Positions 8,926-18,681 are shown, counted from the stretch's first letter. The stretch: 43,992 nucleotides of DNA from Rhodococcus jostii NBRC 16295 (GCF_001894825.1 NZ_BCWY01000079.1:1-43992); one strand, 5' to 3'. The notes: generated by a model not told the origin, from the letters alone. Translations and numbers: made by a program.

Positions 8926-9930
8926 TCAGCCCTCCGAGCGCTTGCGCCATTCGCGCGGGCTCATGCCGAACTGCTGATGGAACCAGCGGGAGAAGCTACT
9001 GGGTGCGGAGAACGCCAGCATCTCGGAGATCTCGGTGAACGTGTGGCGTCGGCCCGTCACCATGCGGCCGGCGAGTTCGGCGCGGGTCGCGTCGACGACC
9101 CCGGTGAACGTCAGGTTCGACTTGGCCAGGTGTCGGTGTACCGTCCGCCGGTCCACACCGAGGCTGCGGGCTACCTGCTCGACGGAGCAGCGGCCGGTCG
9201 GCAGCAGGAGTTCGACGAGTTCACGGACCCGGATCGTGAGGGTGGGCTCCTCCGGCGCCGCCAGGCCATCGAGAAACGGCTGTGTGTAGTTGCGCAGCAG
9301 CGGATCGGAGAGTCGGTTCACCTGATCAAGATCGCTTGTGTAGGTGACGATCCCGGAGTAGTCGCCGCCGAAGGTCAGGGGTGCGTCGAAGATGCGGCGG
9401 TGGGTGCTGTCGTCGTCGGGTCGTCCGTGTTCGAAACACACCGACACGGGCTGCCATCGGTCCCCGAGAAGGTAATGCAGCAGTTGGTGGGTCACGGCGG
9501 TGGCGAGTTCGACGGACTGGCGAACGGGCATCGGTTCGCCGGGTTCGACGTGGAGCGCGATGGCGGAGAGGCCGTCGCGTTCGGTTACCCGGATGCGTAG
9601 GGATTCGTTGTACGTGTGCTGGTAGCGGATCAGCATCCGCAGCGCGCTGCGGGCATCCGGTTCCTCGCGGATGCTTACGCTCAGCGGGCCGAGGGTCGAC
9701 AGGCGCCGACGTTCGGCGAGCCTGAGAGCGAAGTCCTGGCGACCGGACGCGGCGGCCGAGAGTTCGAGGAGGCGTGCAACGGCGGCGGCCGGCACCCAGC
9801 GGTCCTGGATCTCGAGGCCCGCCGGGTCGAGGCCGACGCTGCGCAGCAGCTGGACCGGGTCGATCGACAGCGAGCGTCCCAGCTCGACGTATCCGGGCAG
9901 TGCGGCGTAACGCGCGAGGGGCTTCGACAC
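8926..9930 (-). CDS. AraC-family transcriptional regulator
   Basis: A 334-residue regulator with an N-terminal ligand-binding domain of the Arabinose_bd/OruR type (PGYVELGRSLSIDPVQLLRS at the start) and a C-terminal double helix-turn-helix (about 245-330). The latter includes CSVEQVARSLGVDRRTVHRH and the conserved second part FTEISEMLAFSAPSSFSRWF, then FGMSPREWRKR. The GTG start at 9930 is preceded by AGAGGA. It is transcribed away from the BKACE gene, with a 187-bp shared promoter region, and toward the CMD/MFS pair. It is the likely pathway-specific activator of both units. Confidence 0.88.
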   Translation of the reverse strand: MSKPLARYAALPGYVELGRSLSIDPVQLLRSVGLDPAGLEIQDRWVPAAAVARLLELSAAASGRQDFALRLAERRRLSTLGPLSVSIREEPDARSALRMLIRYQHTYNESLRIRVTERDGLSAIALHVEPGEPMPVRQSVELATAVTHQLLHYLLGDRWQPVSVCFEHGRPDDDSTHRRIFDAPLTFGGDYSGIVTYTSDLDQVNRLSDPLLRNYTQPFLDGLAAPEEPTLTIRVRELVELLLPTGRCSVEQVARSLGVDRRTVHRHLAKSNLTFTGVVDATRAELAGRMVTGRRHTFTEISEMLAFSAPSSFSRWFHQQFGMSPREWRKRSEG

Positions 9931-10117
9931 CGTGATTCCTCTCCGGCCCGCTGCGAGGCCGGGATGTCCCTAAGGGTTAATAAATATGTCCCGCAAGGAT
10001 AAGTGTGTTGAGGGCCTCCTGACTACGGTCGTGTTAGCGAAGTCACAGAAGAGCAGCGCGACAGGCCTTCTGCCCCTTCCTCGCATTCGTTGCCCCACCG
10101 AGAAACGGAGTCTCACG

Positions 10118-11170
10118 ATGCATTTCCACGACGACGCGCTCTTCCCCGAGAATCAGGAGAAGGTGGTCATCACCGCCGCTCCGTACGGCCCGGAGTGGGA
10201 GCCGGACGACTTCCGCGAGGACCTGCCGCTGACGATGGACGAGCACGTCCAGAAGGCGGTGGACTGCTACGAGGCCGGCGCCACCGTCCTGCACATCCAC
10301 GTGCGCGAACTCGACGGCAAGGGATCCAAGCGGCTCTCGAAGTTCAACGAGCTCCTCGCCGGGCTGCGCCAGGCGGTGCCGGAGATGATCCTGCAGGTCG
10401 GCGGATCGATCTCCTTCGCACCCGAAGGCGAAGGCGCCGATGCGAAGTGGCTGTCCGACGATACCCGGCACATGCTCGCTGACCTCGATCCCGCACCCGA
10501 CCAGGTGACGATCGCGATCAACACCTCGCAGATGAACATCATGGAGTTGATGACCGCCGACGACATCGCCGGCACGTCGCTCGCGCGTCCGGAGCTCATG
10601 GAGACCTACCGGGAGATGACAGTGCCCGCCGGCCCGACGTGGGTCGAGGAGCACCTGCGCCGGCTGCAGGCGGCCGGAATTCAGCCGCACTTCCAGCTGT
10701 CGAGCATCCCCCAGCTCGAGACCGTGGAACGGCTGATCCGGCGCGGGGTCTACACCGGCCCACTGAACCTGACGTGGGTCGGCATCGGCGGCGGCTTCGA
10801 CGGCCCGAACCCGTACAACATCATGAACTTCATCCAGCGGGTCCCGGACGGTGGGTGCCTGACGCTCGAGACGCTGATGCGGAGCGTGTTGCCGGTCAAC
10901 GCGATGGCGATCGCGATGGGCCTGCACACTCGCTGCGGCAATGAAGACACCATCTGGGGACGCAAGGGCGAGAAATTCACCTCGGTCCAGCAGATCCAGC
11001 AGCTGGTCCGGATCGCCGGCGAACTCGGCCGCGAGGTGGCCACCGGCAAGGAGGCCCGTGAGATCTACCGGATCGGCGAAACCTACCGTGACGCGGACGA
11101 GACCCTCGCCAAGCTGGGCTTCGCGCCGAACCGCAAGACCGGTCAGGTCGGCTTCACCCGGCACGCCTGA
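10118..11170 (+). CDS. 3-keto-5-aminohexanoate cleavage-family enzyme (BKACE)
   Basis: The start ATG 10118 is preceded by ACGGAG; the longer frame from 9986 is rejected because its first 44 residues look random. The 350-residue TIM-barrel protein belongs to the beta-keto acid cleavage enzyme family (formerly DUF849). Marks are VVITAAPYGP near the N-terminus, GATVLHIHVRE holding the two zinc-ligand histidines, and the C-terminal GNEDTIWG motif. Family members condense a beta-keto acid with acetyl-CoA to release acetoacetate and a new CoA ester. With the neighbouring transporter, CMD-like protein and AraC regulator it suggests a small inducible catabolic route; the actual keto acid is not deducible. 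Confidence 0.88.
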   Translation: MHFHDDALFPENQEKVVITAAPYGPEWEPDDFREDLPLTMDEHVQKAVDCYEAGATVLHIHVRELDGKGSKRLSKFNELLAGLRQAVPEMILQVGGSISFAPEGEGADAKWLSDDTRHMLADLDPAPDQVTIAINTSQMNIMELMTADDIAGTSLARPELMETYREMTVPAGPTWVEEHLRRLQAAGIQPHFQLSSIPQLETVERLIRRGVYTGPLNLTWVGIGGGFDGPNPYNIMNFIQRVPDGGCLTLETLMRSVLPVNAMAIAMGLHTRCGNEDTIWGRKGEKFTSVQQIQQLVRIAGELGREVATGKEAREIYRIGETYRDADETLAKLGFAPNRKTGQVGFTRHA

Positions 11171-11269
11171 CCTAACCGCTGACCGAGGTCGGGGTTCGCG
11201 TGAACGTCGGGCCCGCCGGTCATTCTGTGAGAGAACATCTTTGGTAGCGCAATGAACAGCAACGGCTAA

Positions 11270-11510
11270 CCGACGGTGGTCATCGTGCCCGGCCTGCGTT
11301 ACCACGTCGCCGAGCACTGGCAGACTCTCTCGCCGATCGACTCGACCGGGTGCGCGTCGTTCCGCCGCTCGAGCACGACAAGCTGAGCGTGGCGGCCCGG
11401 ATCGCCGCCCTCGAAGCGCTCTTCGCCCAGGCCGAGGGGCCGGTGGTCCTGGTGGCGCACAGCGCCGGTGTCCTGATCGCCGTGCACCTGCGAATACCAC
11501 GAGCAGGCCG
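11270..11510 (+). pseudogene. Truncated alpha/beta hydrolase (RBBP9-like), frameshifted
   Basis: The segment encodes VVIVPGLRYHVAEHWQT, then after a one-base frame change near 11327 it continues as LADRLDRVRVVPPLEHDKL and PVVLVAHSAGVLIAVH. The HSAG nucleophile elbow and the opening VPGLR/HW motif are typical of the RBBP9/YdeN serine hydrolase family. An in-frame TAA precedes the GTG, and homology ends abruptly near 11490, just before the inverted repeat at 11541. The back half of the enzyme with the catalytic Asp and His is missing, so the gene is dead. Confidence 0.75.
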
Positions 11511-11540
11511 GGGACCGGAGTATGTACCATATATCTTGTC

Positions 11541-11586
11541 AGGCAGTCATTATCGACGTGACGATAATGACTGCCTTATGTCAACT
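11541..11586. repeat. 15-bp inverted repeat overlapping a XerC/D-like site
   Basis: Arms at 11541-11555 (AGGCAGTCATTATCG) and 11562-11576 are exact inverted copies around ACGTGA. The right part, 11557-11586, can be read as an 11+8+11 recombination core: CGTGACGATAA, TGACTGCC, TTATGTCAACT. The outer right half differs by one base from the half TTATGTCAAGT that I recall for actinobacterial dif. It sits exactly where the hydrolase gene is cut off. A TetR-type operator is an alternative reading. Confidence 0.4.
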
Positions 11587-11663
11587 AGCACGCCCGGTAT
11601 TGCACCAGATGACCAATCCGGCACTGGTCTCACGAGCCTGGACAGTCGAACACCACCCGGTTA

Positions 11664-12260
11664 TCAGTGAGCGTCGCGGAAAGCTTGCTCGATGTCCGCG
11701 GGTATGCGGCCGCGCGCGGAGATCTCGTAACCTTCATGGACGGCCCATTCGCGGATTTCCTTGGCCGTGCTTGCGCCCCGGGTCCGTCGGGTGCGGGGGC
11801 GGCGTCTTGGCCGTTCTTCCTGCTCGGGCTGCGCGGACTCTTCGCTCTCGTCCGCCTCCTCGGCTTGCTCCTGTCCATCGTCCTCGGGTAGCGCTCCGTC
11901 TTCCCACTCCTGTTCGCCATCTGCGGACTCGTAACCCCCGGGGGGCTCTTCCTCGCTCTCTTCCGCCTCGACGACGTCGCTGTCGCGGATCTGGCCCGAC
12001 CCTCGCTTGGTGCCGGTCGCCTCGCTCATGTCCCAGACCTGTTTCTCACCGCTCGACTGGAGCCGGCTGTTCAGCGAATCGATACGCGAGTTGACCGCGG
12101 TGACCGTCGCGGCTTTCGCGGCATTCATCAATTCTCCCCGGATCGTCTCACCGAGCTTGGCGATCTCCGGGGAACGGGCGAGCTTCGCAGTCCAGCCCCT
12201 CAGCAGATAACCCGCCCCGACGGCCACCACCAATTGACCTCTGGTTTTCATCGCCCTCAC
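11664..12260 (-). CDS. Protein with Lsr2-type DNA-binding tail on a helical N-terminus
   Basis: A 198-residue protein in three parts. Residues 1-75 begin with a short hydrophobic segment (QLVVAVGAGYLLRGWTAKLA) followed by a helical stretch ending NSRIDSLNSRLQ. Residues 90-155 are a highly acidic linker (Glu/Asp/Gln). Residues 155-198 are basic (RPRRRPRTRRTRG) and end in the Lsr2 DNA-binding unit EIREWAVHEGYEISARGRIP, with the RGR minor-groove clamp. The N-terminus resembles small actinobacterial proteins found near gas-vesicle genes (recollection only). The Lsr2 dimerisation domain is replaced, so this may tether AT-rich DNA to another structure. The start is GTG 12260 or ATG 12251. Confidence 0.75.
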   Translation of the reverse strand: MRAMKTRGQLVVAVGAGYLLRGWTAKLARSPEIAKLGETIRGELMNAAKAATVTAVNSRIDSLNSRLQSSGEKQVWDMSEATGTKRGSGQIRDSDVVEAEESEEEPPGGYESADGEQEWEDGALPEDDGQEQAEEADESEESAQPEQEERPRRRPRTRRTRGASTAKEIREWAVHEGYEISARGRIPADIEQAFRDAH

Positions 12261-12739
12261 CCACAGTTCCCGAGTTGCCCCCCCCGCGCACCTCGGCGTC
12301 GGCGGGCGACGAGATACGTCTTAAAACCGTTCCCGGCGGGGGTGCTTAAGCCGTACCCCAGGCAGGGGCGCTTAATCATCAGCACACACCGTCCATCGGC
12401 GGTGGGCGTTCCCAATGCCGGAAGTTTCCCCGTTTTCTCCGCATGTGACGGCGCAGGCCGCCGCTACTCTGCCACCGGGCCCACGGGATGCTGTCACGAG
12501 GCCGGGGATTCCCGTGCCGCGTACGCCGATGGCTCGGAGACAACTTCGATCGGACCGTGGCGGCTCACGCCGATCGTGACGCCCTCGTCGACCGGCCGTC
12601 GGGGCGGCGGTGGACCAGATCGAACCCGTTCAACGGCTCTACGACGCCAAGGAGCTGCCCCAGGTAGCGGCGACGGTTGGGTACGCGAAGAGCAGTGACG
12701 TGTGGCCGCCGCGAAGCCGGACGACAAATACACACCGAT
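12261..12739. other. Intergenic region, no gene recognised
   Basis: No frame here has protein-like composition. It carries two loosely related GC-rich direct repeats around 12323-12375 (the pattern CCGTxCCCxGGCxGGGGxGCTTAA). It may hold the promoter of the minus-strand gene ending at 11664. Confidence 0.4.
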
Positions 12740-14146
12740 TCACGTCGGCGGCTCACACGGCAACTTCCCTCGCTTCACCGCGTCGACCAAAGTGGCGTGG
12801 TCGCGTTCGGTCTGATCCGCGTAGGCGTGCGCGAACCGGCTCAGTGCGACGTCGAGCGTGTCCGACTTTCCGACGTAGCCGCCGATCATCGACGCACCAC
12901 TGGTCCGCGCGTGGCCCTTCGCAAGCAGGCGCCCGCAGATGCCGGCGTAGTCGGTCAGCGCTGCCGCGCTGAGGTTGTCGATCGGGACCGCTCCCTTCAT
13001 GTTCCGGAACTGCCGCACGTAGTACTGCCGGCCCTCCACCGTGGTCCAGCCGAGCAACGGATCGCTGACGGTCTGCAGGGCCTGCTGGTACTCGACCACA
13101 CGCCGGCCCTGGTGATCGTGCCAGGCGGACTCGCCGTGTACGAAGCGCGCCACGACGGATCGACGCGCCTGCTTGAGCTGCAGGAACACCACGTCGTCGG
13201 CACTGCTCCCTTCGCACAGCACGACGTAGGCACGCAGTCCGACGCTTCCCACGCCGACCACTTTGTGCGCGACGTCAACGACGGTGTAGCCACTGAGCAG
13301 CCGTGCCCAGTGGCTCGGCAGCGTGGTGAGGTATTCGTCGAGCCCGGCGGCGAGATGCTCGGCCTCCGCCTCGGACACCCGGGTGATCAGCGGCGGCTCC
13401 TCCACGATGCGCCGGCCGGTTTCGCCCTGCTCGGTGAACCGGGGCAGCGCCCGGTCGCTGACGCGGCGCCGAGCCCGCTCCGCGGCGCGGGTGATCTCGT
13501 GGCGCAGCGACTCGTCCGACGCCGTCGCGTGCAGCCGGTCGAGGTCGAGTCGCTCGAACGAGCGCGCCAGCAATGGTTGTTCCGCGAGCCAGCGCACATG
13601 CTCGCGATAGGTGGCGACGCAGGACTGCACTGCACTCTCGCACTGCCCCTCGGTCGCCGAGTTCTGCCGGCCCGCCACCCAGATGCTCGCGGTCAAGCGC
13701 CGCAGGTCCCATTCCCAGCCGCCGGGATGCGCCTCGTCGAAGTCGTTCAGATCCAGCACCAGGTCGCGCTCCGGCGAGGCGTAGAACCCGAAGTTGCCCA
13801 GATGCGCGTCCCCGCAGATCACCGGCCGGATTCCGGTCGCCGGCAGCCCGGCGAGGTCCTGGGCCATCACGATCGCGGTGCCGCGCAGAAAACCGTACGG
13901 CGAGGCCGCCATCCGCCCCACCCTGACCGGTATGAGCGATTCCACCCGACCCTGGTGCGACACACCGATCTGATCCACCACGTCGGGGCGATCGTCCGGT
14001 GCGCGCCACTCGCCGAGCGCGGACCGCGGTGCCTGCTTGCGCAGGCGTTTGCCGAGCGCGTACCGCTCCGCCCTCGGCGTGGCCCGGCGGCGCAACGACG
14101 CGAACGACTGCCCGTCGATGGTTGGCAACACGATGTGCGCGTCCAC
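12740..14146 (-). CDS. DUF2252 family protein
   Basis: A 468-residue member of the DUF2252 family, which has a kinase-like (aminoglycoside phosphotransferase-like) fold. Landmarks are RVGRMAASPYGFLRGTA, then VICGDAHLGNFGFYASPERD, the catalytic-loop-like DLNDFDEAHPGGWEWDLRRL, and the C-terminal YYVRQFRNMKGAVPID. The HLGNFG and DxNDFDE motifs correspond to the catalytic and metal-binding loops of the kinase fold, but no family substrate is established to my knowledge. The GTG at 14146 is the probable start and has no strong ribosome site. The gene stands alone. Confidence 0.85.
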   Translation of the reverse strand: MDAHIVLPTIDGQSFASLRRRATPRAERYALGKRLRKQAPRSALGEWRAPDDRPDVVDQIGVSHQGRVESLIPVRVGRMAASPYGFLRGTAIVMAQDLAGLPATGIRPVICGDAHLGNFGFYASPERDLVLDLNDFDEAHPGGWEWDLRRLTASIWVAGRQNSATEGQCESAVQSCVATYREHVRWLAEQPLLARSFERLDLDRLHATASDESLRHEITRAAERARRRVSDRALPRFTEQGETGRRIVEEPPLITRVSEAEAEHLAAGLDEYLTTLPSHWARLLSGYTVVDVAHKVVGVGSVGLRAYVVLCEGSSADDVVFLQLKQARRSVVARFVHGESAWHDHQGRRVVEYQQALQTVSDPLLGWTTVEGRQYYVRQFRNMKGAVPIDNLSAAALTDYAGICGRLLAKGHARTSGASMIGGYVGKSDTLDVALSRFAHAYADQTERDHATLVDAVKRGKLPCEPPT

Positions 14147-14263
14147 GGTTACTGCGCGCCGACGTCGAGGATGAACCGGCCACCACGGCGTGCAGCTTGT
14201 CCGGGTTGGCCACGTTGCGCATCAAACAACTCGATCACCGTCTCTTCGCTGTGAGCAGTAAGG

Positions 14264-14617
14264 ATGCGTGCAGCATATCGACGGATACCTAACACTCGCG
14301 GCGAACGGTCGCCAGCCGAGAAACAACTTCTTCTCGACGTCATCTCGAAATGGGTGGGACCAGCCGACGAAGAAACCACCTCCCAGACGCTCGCGGAAAT
14401 CGAGGCGACCATCGATGAGACGTACAACAATTGGTCCGGGGCAACCGAATACGACATGACTCGGGGGGACGGCACCTACTTCCAGACCTCCGGGCCCCAC
14501 GTCTACGTCGAAATCGCAAGTCAGCAAGGATCAGCCGGTGCCGACATCGAGGGCGTTACGACCTCGAGCTGGGGACCTGTCCGCATGCCGCAGCGGGCGG
14601 GAAGTACTGTCGCATGA
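14264..14617 (+). pseudogene. DUF3500 C-terminal remnant
   Basis: Residues from about 14 onward read SPAEKQLLLDVISKWVGPAD, then DETYNNWSGATEYDMTRGD and YFQTSGPHVYVEIASQQG, which resemble the C-terminal third of DUF3500 proteins (helix, DETYxxWSG, YxRIxGPxVWIE). Full-length members are about 300-400 residues; here the first two thirds are absent and the last residues are unrelated. It is a broken piece. DUF3500 proteins are of unknown function, often with secretion signals. Confidence 0.6.
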
Positions 14618-15744
14618 ATCTCCATTCTCCGTATCAGTAAATGGAACAAGCGATTTCGATGGCCGACGGTGATCCCTTGGCGTTGTATCAGTGTCACTGC
14701 GCACCCCCGTCCGCGGACTGCCTTCGAAAAGCGCTGTCCGCTGATTCTCGGCGAGCGTGTCCCGGTCGATGTTTCCGCGGCCCAACCCCTCTGGCCGGTG
14801 CCCGATGTGAAAGCCCTCGACGTCACCGTCCTGGCCTCGGTGGGCGCAGGGGTAGATCGCCAGATCGTGGCGTCTTTTCGTGGTGGGTGCGGGCCGCGCG
14901 GGAGGCCTTGCGGGTCCCGTCGTCGGCGATGAAGCTGGAAACTCTGGTCAGATTCGCAACCGCCACAACCAGACAGAGGGCGCCCGTCACGGCGGCTGGA
15001 TCAGCGGCCATCGGCATGTCATCGCTGCCTTGACCGACAGCACAACGCGGCGCCACGATGTACCCCGAAACGTTTCTAGAACTGCACGCGCAGCGAAAAG
15101 TGACGATGTGCGCAGGTGGGTCGCGCCCATCTGATACACGAGGAAAAGAAAGTGATGTGTTGTACGCCACTGTTTTGGGGCGTAGGCGTTCGGCATCATA
15201 CGATCTGTTCTGCACCGGCTGATCCGATCTGCGGGTTGCCGGTGTCCACTCGGCCAGCTAAACACACAGCAGCTGAGTGCAATTCACACTTTGCAGCCAC
15301 GTTCGACCGCTGGTGTAGCGGCCCCGCCGTACGCCAGCTCCGGCGGGGTTTCGCGCATTAGCTATCGGGCTGTTTGACCGGCGCGATTTCCCGTCGGGGC
15401 ATCCGATCCCACAGCTCACCGAGCTATTGATGTGCGCTTCGGAAATCGACGAAATACTAAGGGGAGCAACCATTTTGCTACCTCAGACAGTTTGACAGGA
15501 CCGTTTGCGGGTGACTCAATCCGACTAGGATTGCCCGGAAGCCAGCACGCAGCGCCTGCCAGACTCGACTACGGGCTCGATGAGAAGCCGGGGTATCCGA
15601 CCCATCGCGACAGAATGGACCAGCAGTCATTCTGTCGCAGCCTCAAGCGCTTGCTCCGACAATGACCACGACTCCGTCTTGCCATCAACCGATATCGCAA
15701 TGCACTTCATGTTTGTTGATGCACGGCGTATGAAGACGTTCTGG

Positions 15745-15763
15745 GTGATGCACCGTGCATCAC
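15745..15763. repeat. 19-bp palindrome, isolated copy
   Basis: GTGATGCACCGTGCATCAC, with symmetry extending to 27 bp (15741-15767, CTGG and CCAG added outside). This is the leftmost exact copy in the window. A degenerate half copy (GATGCACGG) lies about 25 bp upstream. Confidence 0.95.
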
Positions 15764-16496
15764 CCAGATCCGATCGCCCTCTACGCGATGCGACTCGCTC
15801 CGGTTCGAAAGGCTCTCCTCCGCAAGGCGCCCGCACTGCCGCCCCCAAGAATCTTCCGCGCGTGGGCCAAAGCAGAAAGCGGTGCCACGTTAGGCACCGT
15901 GCATATTGTCAGCACGCTGCGGATCTCAAACCAGACCGCGCTGCCGAAATGTCCGCCTGGCGCCATCCGTGCAATCACACCAACTTCGTTCGCGGAGAGG
16001 AGAAGATCCGTCGCAAGAGATGCCCGTGGATCCAACTTCTCGGGCCGGAGGGCCACCGGACAGCAATGTGAAGCCCGCGAGATCCGGTGCAAATCGCCGC
16101 GAAGACCCGGCCCGATCTGGCCCAAGCGCCCGTCGACATCCGCGCTAAGGTGGACGGTTCTGCACCCTTCCGTGAAGAAGTCCACGTCGCCGGACAGGCG
16201 AGCCTGAAGAGTTGGAGACCGATGCGTCCGGTCGAAATTCGCAGCACTGCGCTTGAGTGGGTGGAATAGCGCGAACGTCAAGATCGTCGACGCGGATGCG
16301 CCGCGCGGTTCGGGGAAGCCGGGCGATCTCCCGCTCATCTCCTATCAGAGAGCTAAGCTTCGCGCGTCACGGCGGGATTCTAGGCGAACAGGCAAGCAAT
16401 AGCGATGTCTGCCCGTTGCGTTTTCAATGCAAGCCACGCTGCAACGGCATTGAGGTACCTCTCGCGAGCAGTCGAATGACGGATGCGTGTCGCGTC

Positions 16497-16888
16497 GCGC
16501 GAGCATCCCCACCAGCCGGCTCAAGAATCACGCTGGTTGCTAAGCGCCTTCCAACACCCCTAACCGGACGTCCGCCTCCGGTGATGCACCGTGCATCACC
16601 AACTTCAACGTGATGCACCGTGCATCACGCGCGAGCATCCCCACCAGCCGGCTCAAGAATCACGCTGGTTGCTAAGCGCCTTCCAACACCCCTAACCGGA
16701 CGTCCGCCTCCGGTGATGCACCGTGCATCACCAACTTCAACGTGATGCACCGTGCATCACGCGCGAGCATCCCCACCAGCCGGCTCATCACGCTGGTTGC
16801 TAAGCGCCTTCCAACACCCCTAACCGGACGTCCGCCTCCGGTGATGCACCGTGCATCACCAACTTCAACGTGATGCACCGTGCATCAC
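16497..16888. repeat. Three tandem 132/132/128-bp repeats, two palindromes each
   Basis: Units are 16497-16628, 16629-16760 and 16761-16888. The first two appear identical by eye; the third lacks 4 bp after CCGGCTCA. Each unit ends with two exact 19-bp palindromes whose starts are 29 bp apart: 16581/16610, 16713/16742 and 16841/16870. All six have a C at the centre, so they share one orientation. Confidence 0.95.
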
Positions 16889-18367
16889 GTGAAGCCATCA
16901 CCGTTCGACGCGCCCGTCTGGCGACACGGCCCGACACTCTCCCACCACTACCCCGCTGCTACTCACTCCATCCGGAAGCACACCCCCAACAAGCGGAGCG
17001 ACGTAGGTCCGTCGACTCCTGCGACTTCAAGGATCCGCAAATTGGATCACGACCGCTCCCCTCCGCTTCAGCCGTGAAGCCACCACACTCCTAACCTCGA
17101 CGATCCGACCCACCCAGTTCCAACCGATGACATGGCGTCGCGAAGGCCGCACTTGTCAGCTTCCGCGCGGCGCAGGAATTGCTCGTTCGTCGACGCCGCA
17201 ACCGAGATCGACGCCGTTCAAGGTCGACCGCGACCGGTACGCCAGAGAGGTCGTTGCCGAATCCGGTGGTTGGTATCAGTTCCCGACGACCGTCACGGAA
17301 GACTCCACAGCAGTGCGGCGTTGGATGCCCGCCAGGGTGTCGCGCGCACTGCAACGTTGAGCGTTGCGAGCCGATGCGGTTCGGCGACACGAATTCGCTC
17401 TCGCGGGGCATCCCAATATTCCGTCTCGTTCGGCTACCAGATGCTGCCCTTCACAGAGCCGCCGAGCCAAATACGGTTCGCTAGCGGCAGACCAGTCTGC
17501 GTCCCCCGCGCGGCATTCATCGATATGCACATCGATCGCGGCACGCTCAGAGGTGAACAGAGGTGCTGTGCCCGGTCCAGTCGGTGGCATTCAGCGATTC
17601 TGTTCACCAAGTCTGTCGAACTGACGTATTTGTGGCACGACATTCCCTCGTCTGTTCACGACATGCGGAATCACGCATCCGCCCAGCACCATCGTTTGCG
17701 GGCGATTTGAACAGCGCCGGCACTTGGATGCGCCGCTGCTGCAGTACCGAGGTGCGGCCGATACTGCACGCCGGCGCGGACGACACTGCCGGCGATCTGT
17801 CGAACCGTGCGAGCACCCGGTCGGTCTTTTCGGAGTCCCCCGCACGTCGATGCGCCTACTGCGGTGCGGCACCCATTTTCACACGAGGAAACTTTGGCGT
17901 GGAAGATCTGATTCTTTCGCCGGATGAATGGCATATTCGCGGCATCTCCACATGGGAAGTTCTGAGGTAGAGCGTTCATTTGTGGTTTCGACGGGAGTTC
18001 GGGTTAGTTGACGACGTGGAAGCGTCGGGGGCGTTTGCACGCCATCAATTGAGCGAGACCTGCCGCCATTTTCTCGTGGCGCTGAAAGTATGACGTCGCC
18101 GGGATGGCCGATTCTCAATTTGGGCTGAGTTCCGTGGCACGCCGACGGTCGTGGTGGCTGTCTGTGGCCCGGCTTCCGGACACCGTGGGGCAGTGTGACT
18201 CTCGGTATCACACAGATTTGATTCATCACGTGACGTTTCTGGGGTGGTGTGATTGCCTATGGAGTTCACGCACTGTTTTATCAAATATATCGGCCCACCG
18301 CGGGGTGCCGTTCGCATACGATTCGGACCCAGATTTGTGTCCGAAAGAGGCCTCTGTGCGTCAATCT

Positions 18368-18413
18368 CGAGTTTTATTTAACTCGGCGTGTCGCTGCGCG
18401 GTTTAGTTAAACC
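18368..18413. promoter_or_regulatory. Two inverted repeats upstream of the small control-type gene
   Basis: Repeat one at 18368-18385 (arms CGAGTT and AACTCG, 6-nt AT spacer) and repeat two at 18400-18413 (arms GGTTTA and TAAACC, 2-nt spacer) end 21 bp before the ATG at 18434. Position and AT-rich setting suit operators for an autoregulated control protein. Confidence 0.5.
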
Positions 18414-18433
18414 CAAAGAGCAGGATTTAAGGC

Positions 18434-18661
18434 ATGACAACTCGGAAAAGTCGGGGCGGGCGCCCAGCCCGCGACGTCGCCGTTCGCCATATCGGGGTTG
18501 AGTTCCCCGCGGAGATCGCCGACCGGATTCTCGCACCGGTTGACGATGGTCGTGTCAAGACAATCACCGATCGAATGATCGCGCTTGTTCAGCTGGCTCT
18601 CGAGAACGAGCCAGCGATTCCGGCGCAAGCCAGACAGGAAGAGTTGCCGATGACGGGCTGA
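18434..18661 (+). CDS. Small protein, possible RHH-like replication control protein
   Basis: A 75-residue protein with a basic, Gly-rich start (TTRKSRGGRPARDVA) followed by VRHIGVEFPAEIADRILAPV and a helix KTITDRMIALVQLALENEP. A basic tail, one strand and two helices is the outline of ribbon-helix-helix proteins of the CopG type, though the match is loose. It lies in front of the rep-like gene, with inverted repeats upstream of its start and a hairpin after its stop. A copy-control or operator-binding role is inferred from place and size only. Confidence 0.6.
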   Translation: MTTRKSRGGRPARDVAVRHIGVEFPAEIADRILAPVDDGRVKTITDRMIALVQLALENEPAIPAQARQEELPMTG

Positions 18662-18681
18662 ACAGAGCCCAAAAAAGGCGA

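Larger units (their letters stand above)
14618..18433. other. 3.8-kb gene-poor region with palindrome repeats
   Basis: No gene is recognisable. The longest unopposed frame, 15781-16338 on the minus strand (185 residues), has no motif and I do not trust it; a plus-strand frame ending at 17970 ends with a CAYCG motif but is otherwise random-looking. The region contains the 19-bp palindromes described separately and becomes more AT-rich between 17900 and 18430. It may be a plasmid origin or centromere-type non-coding region. Confidence 0.5.

Noticed and set aside
10043..11530. 495-residue minus-strand frame
   Set aside because: It is the antisense shadow of the BKACE gene.
12677..14254. 525-residue plus-strand frame
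   Set aside because: It is the antisense shadow of the DUF2252 gene, whose motifs are clear on the minus strand.
15781..16338. 185-residue minus-strand frame in the gene-poor region
   Set aside because: No motif, no ribosome site and uneven composition; kept only as a remark in the gap entry.
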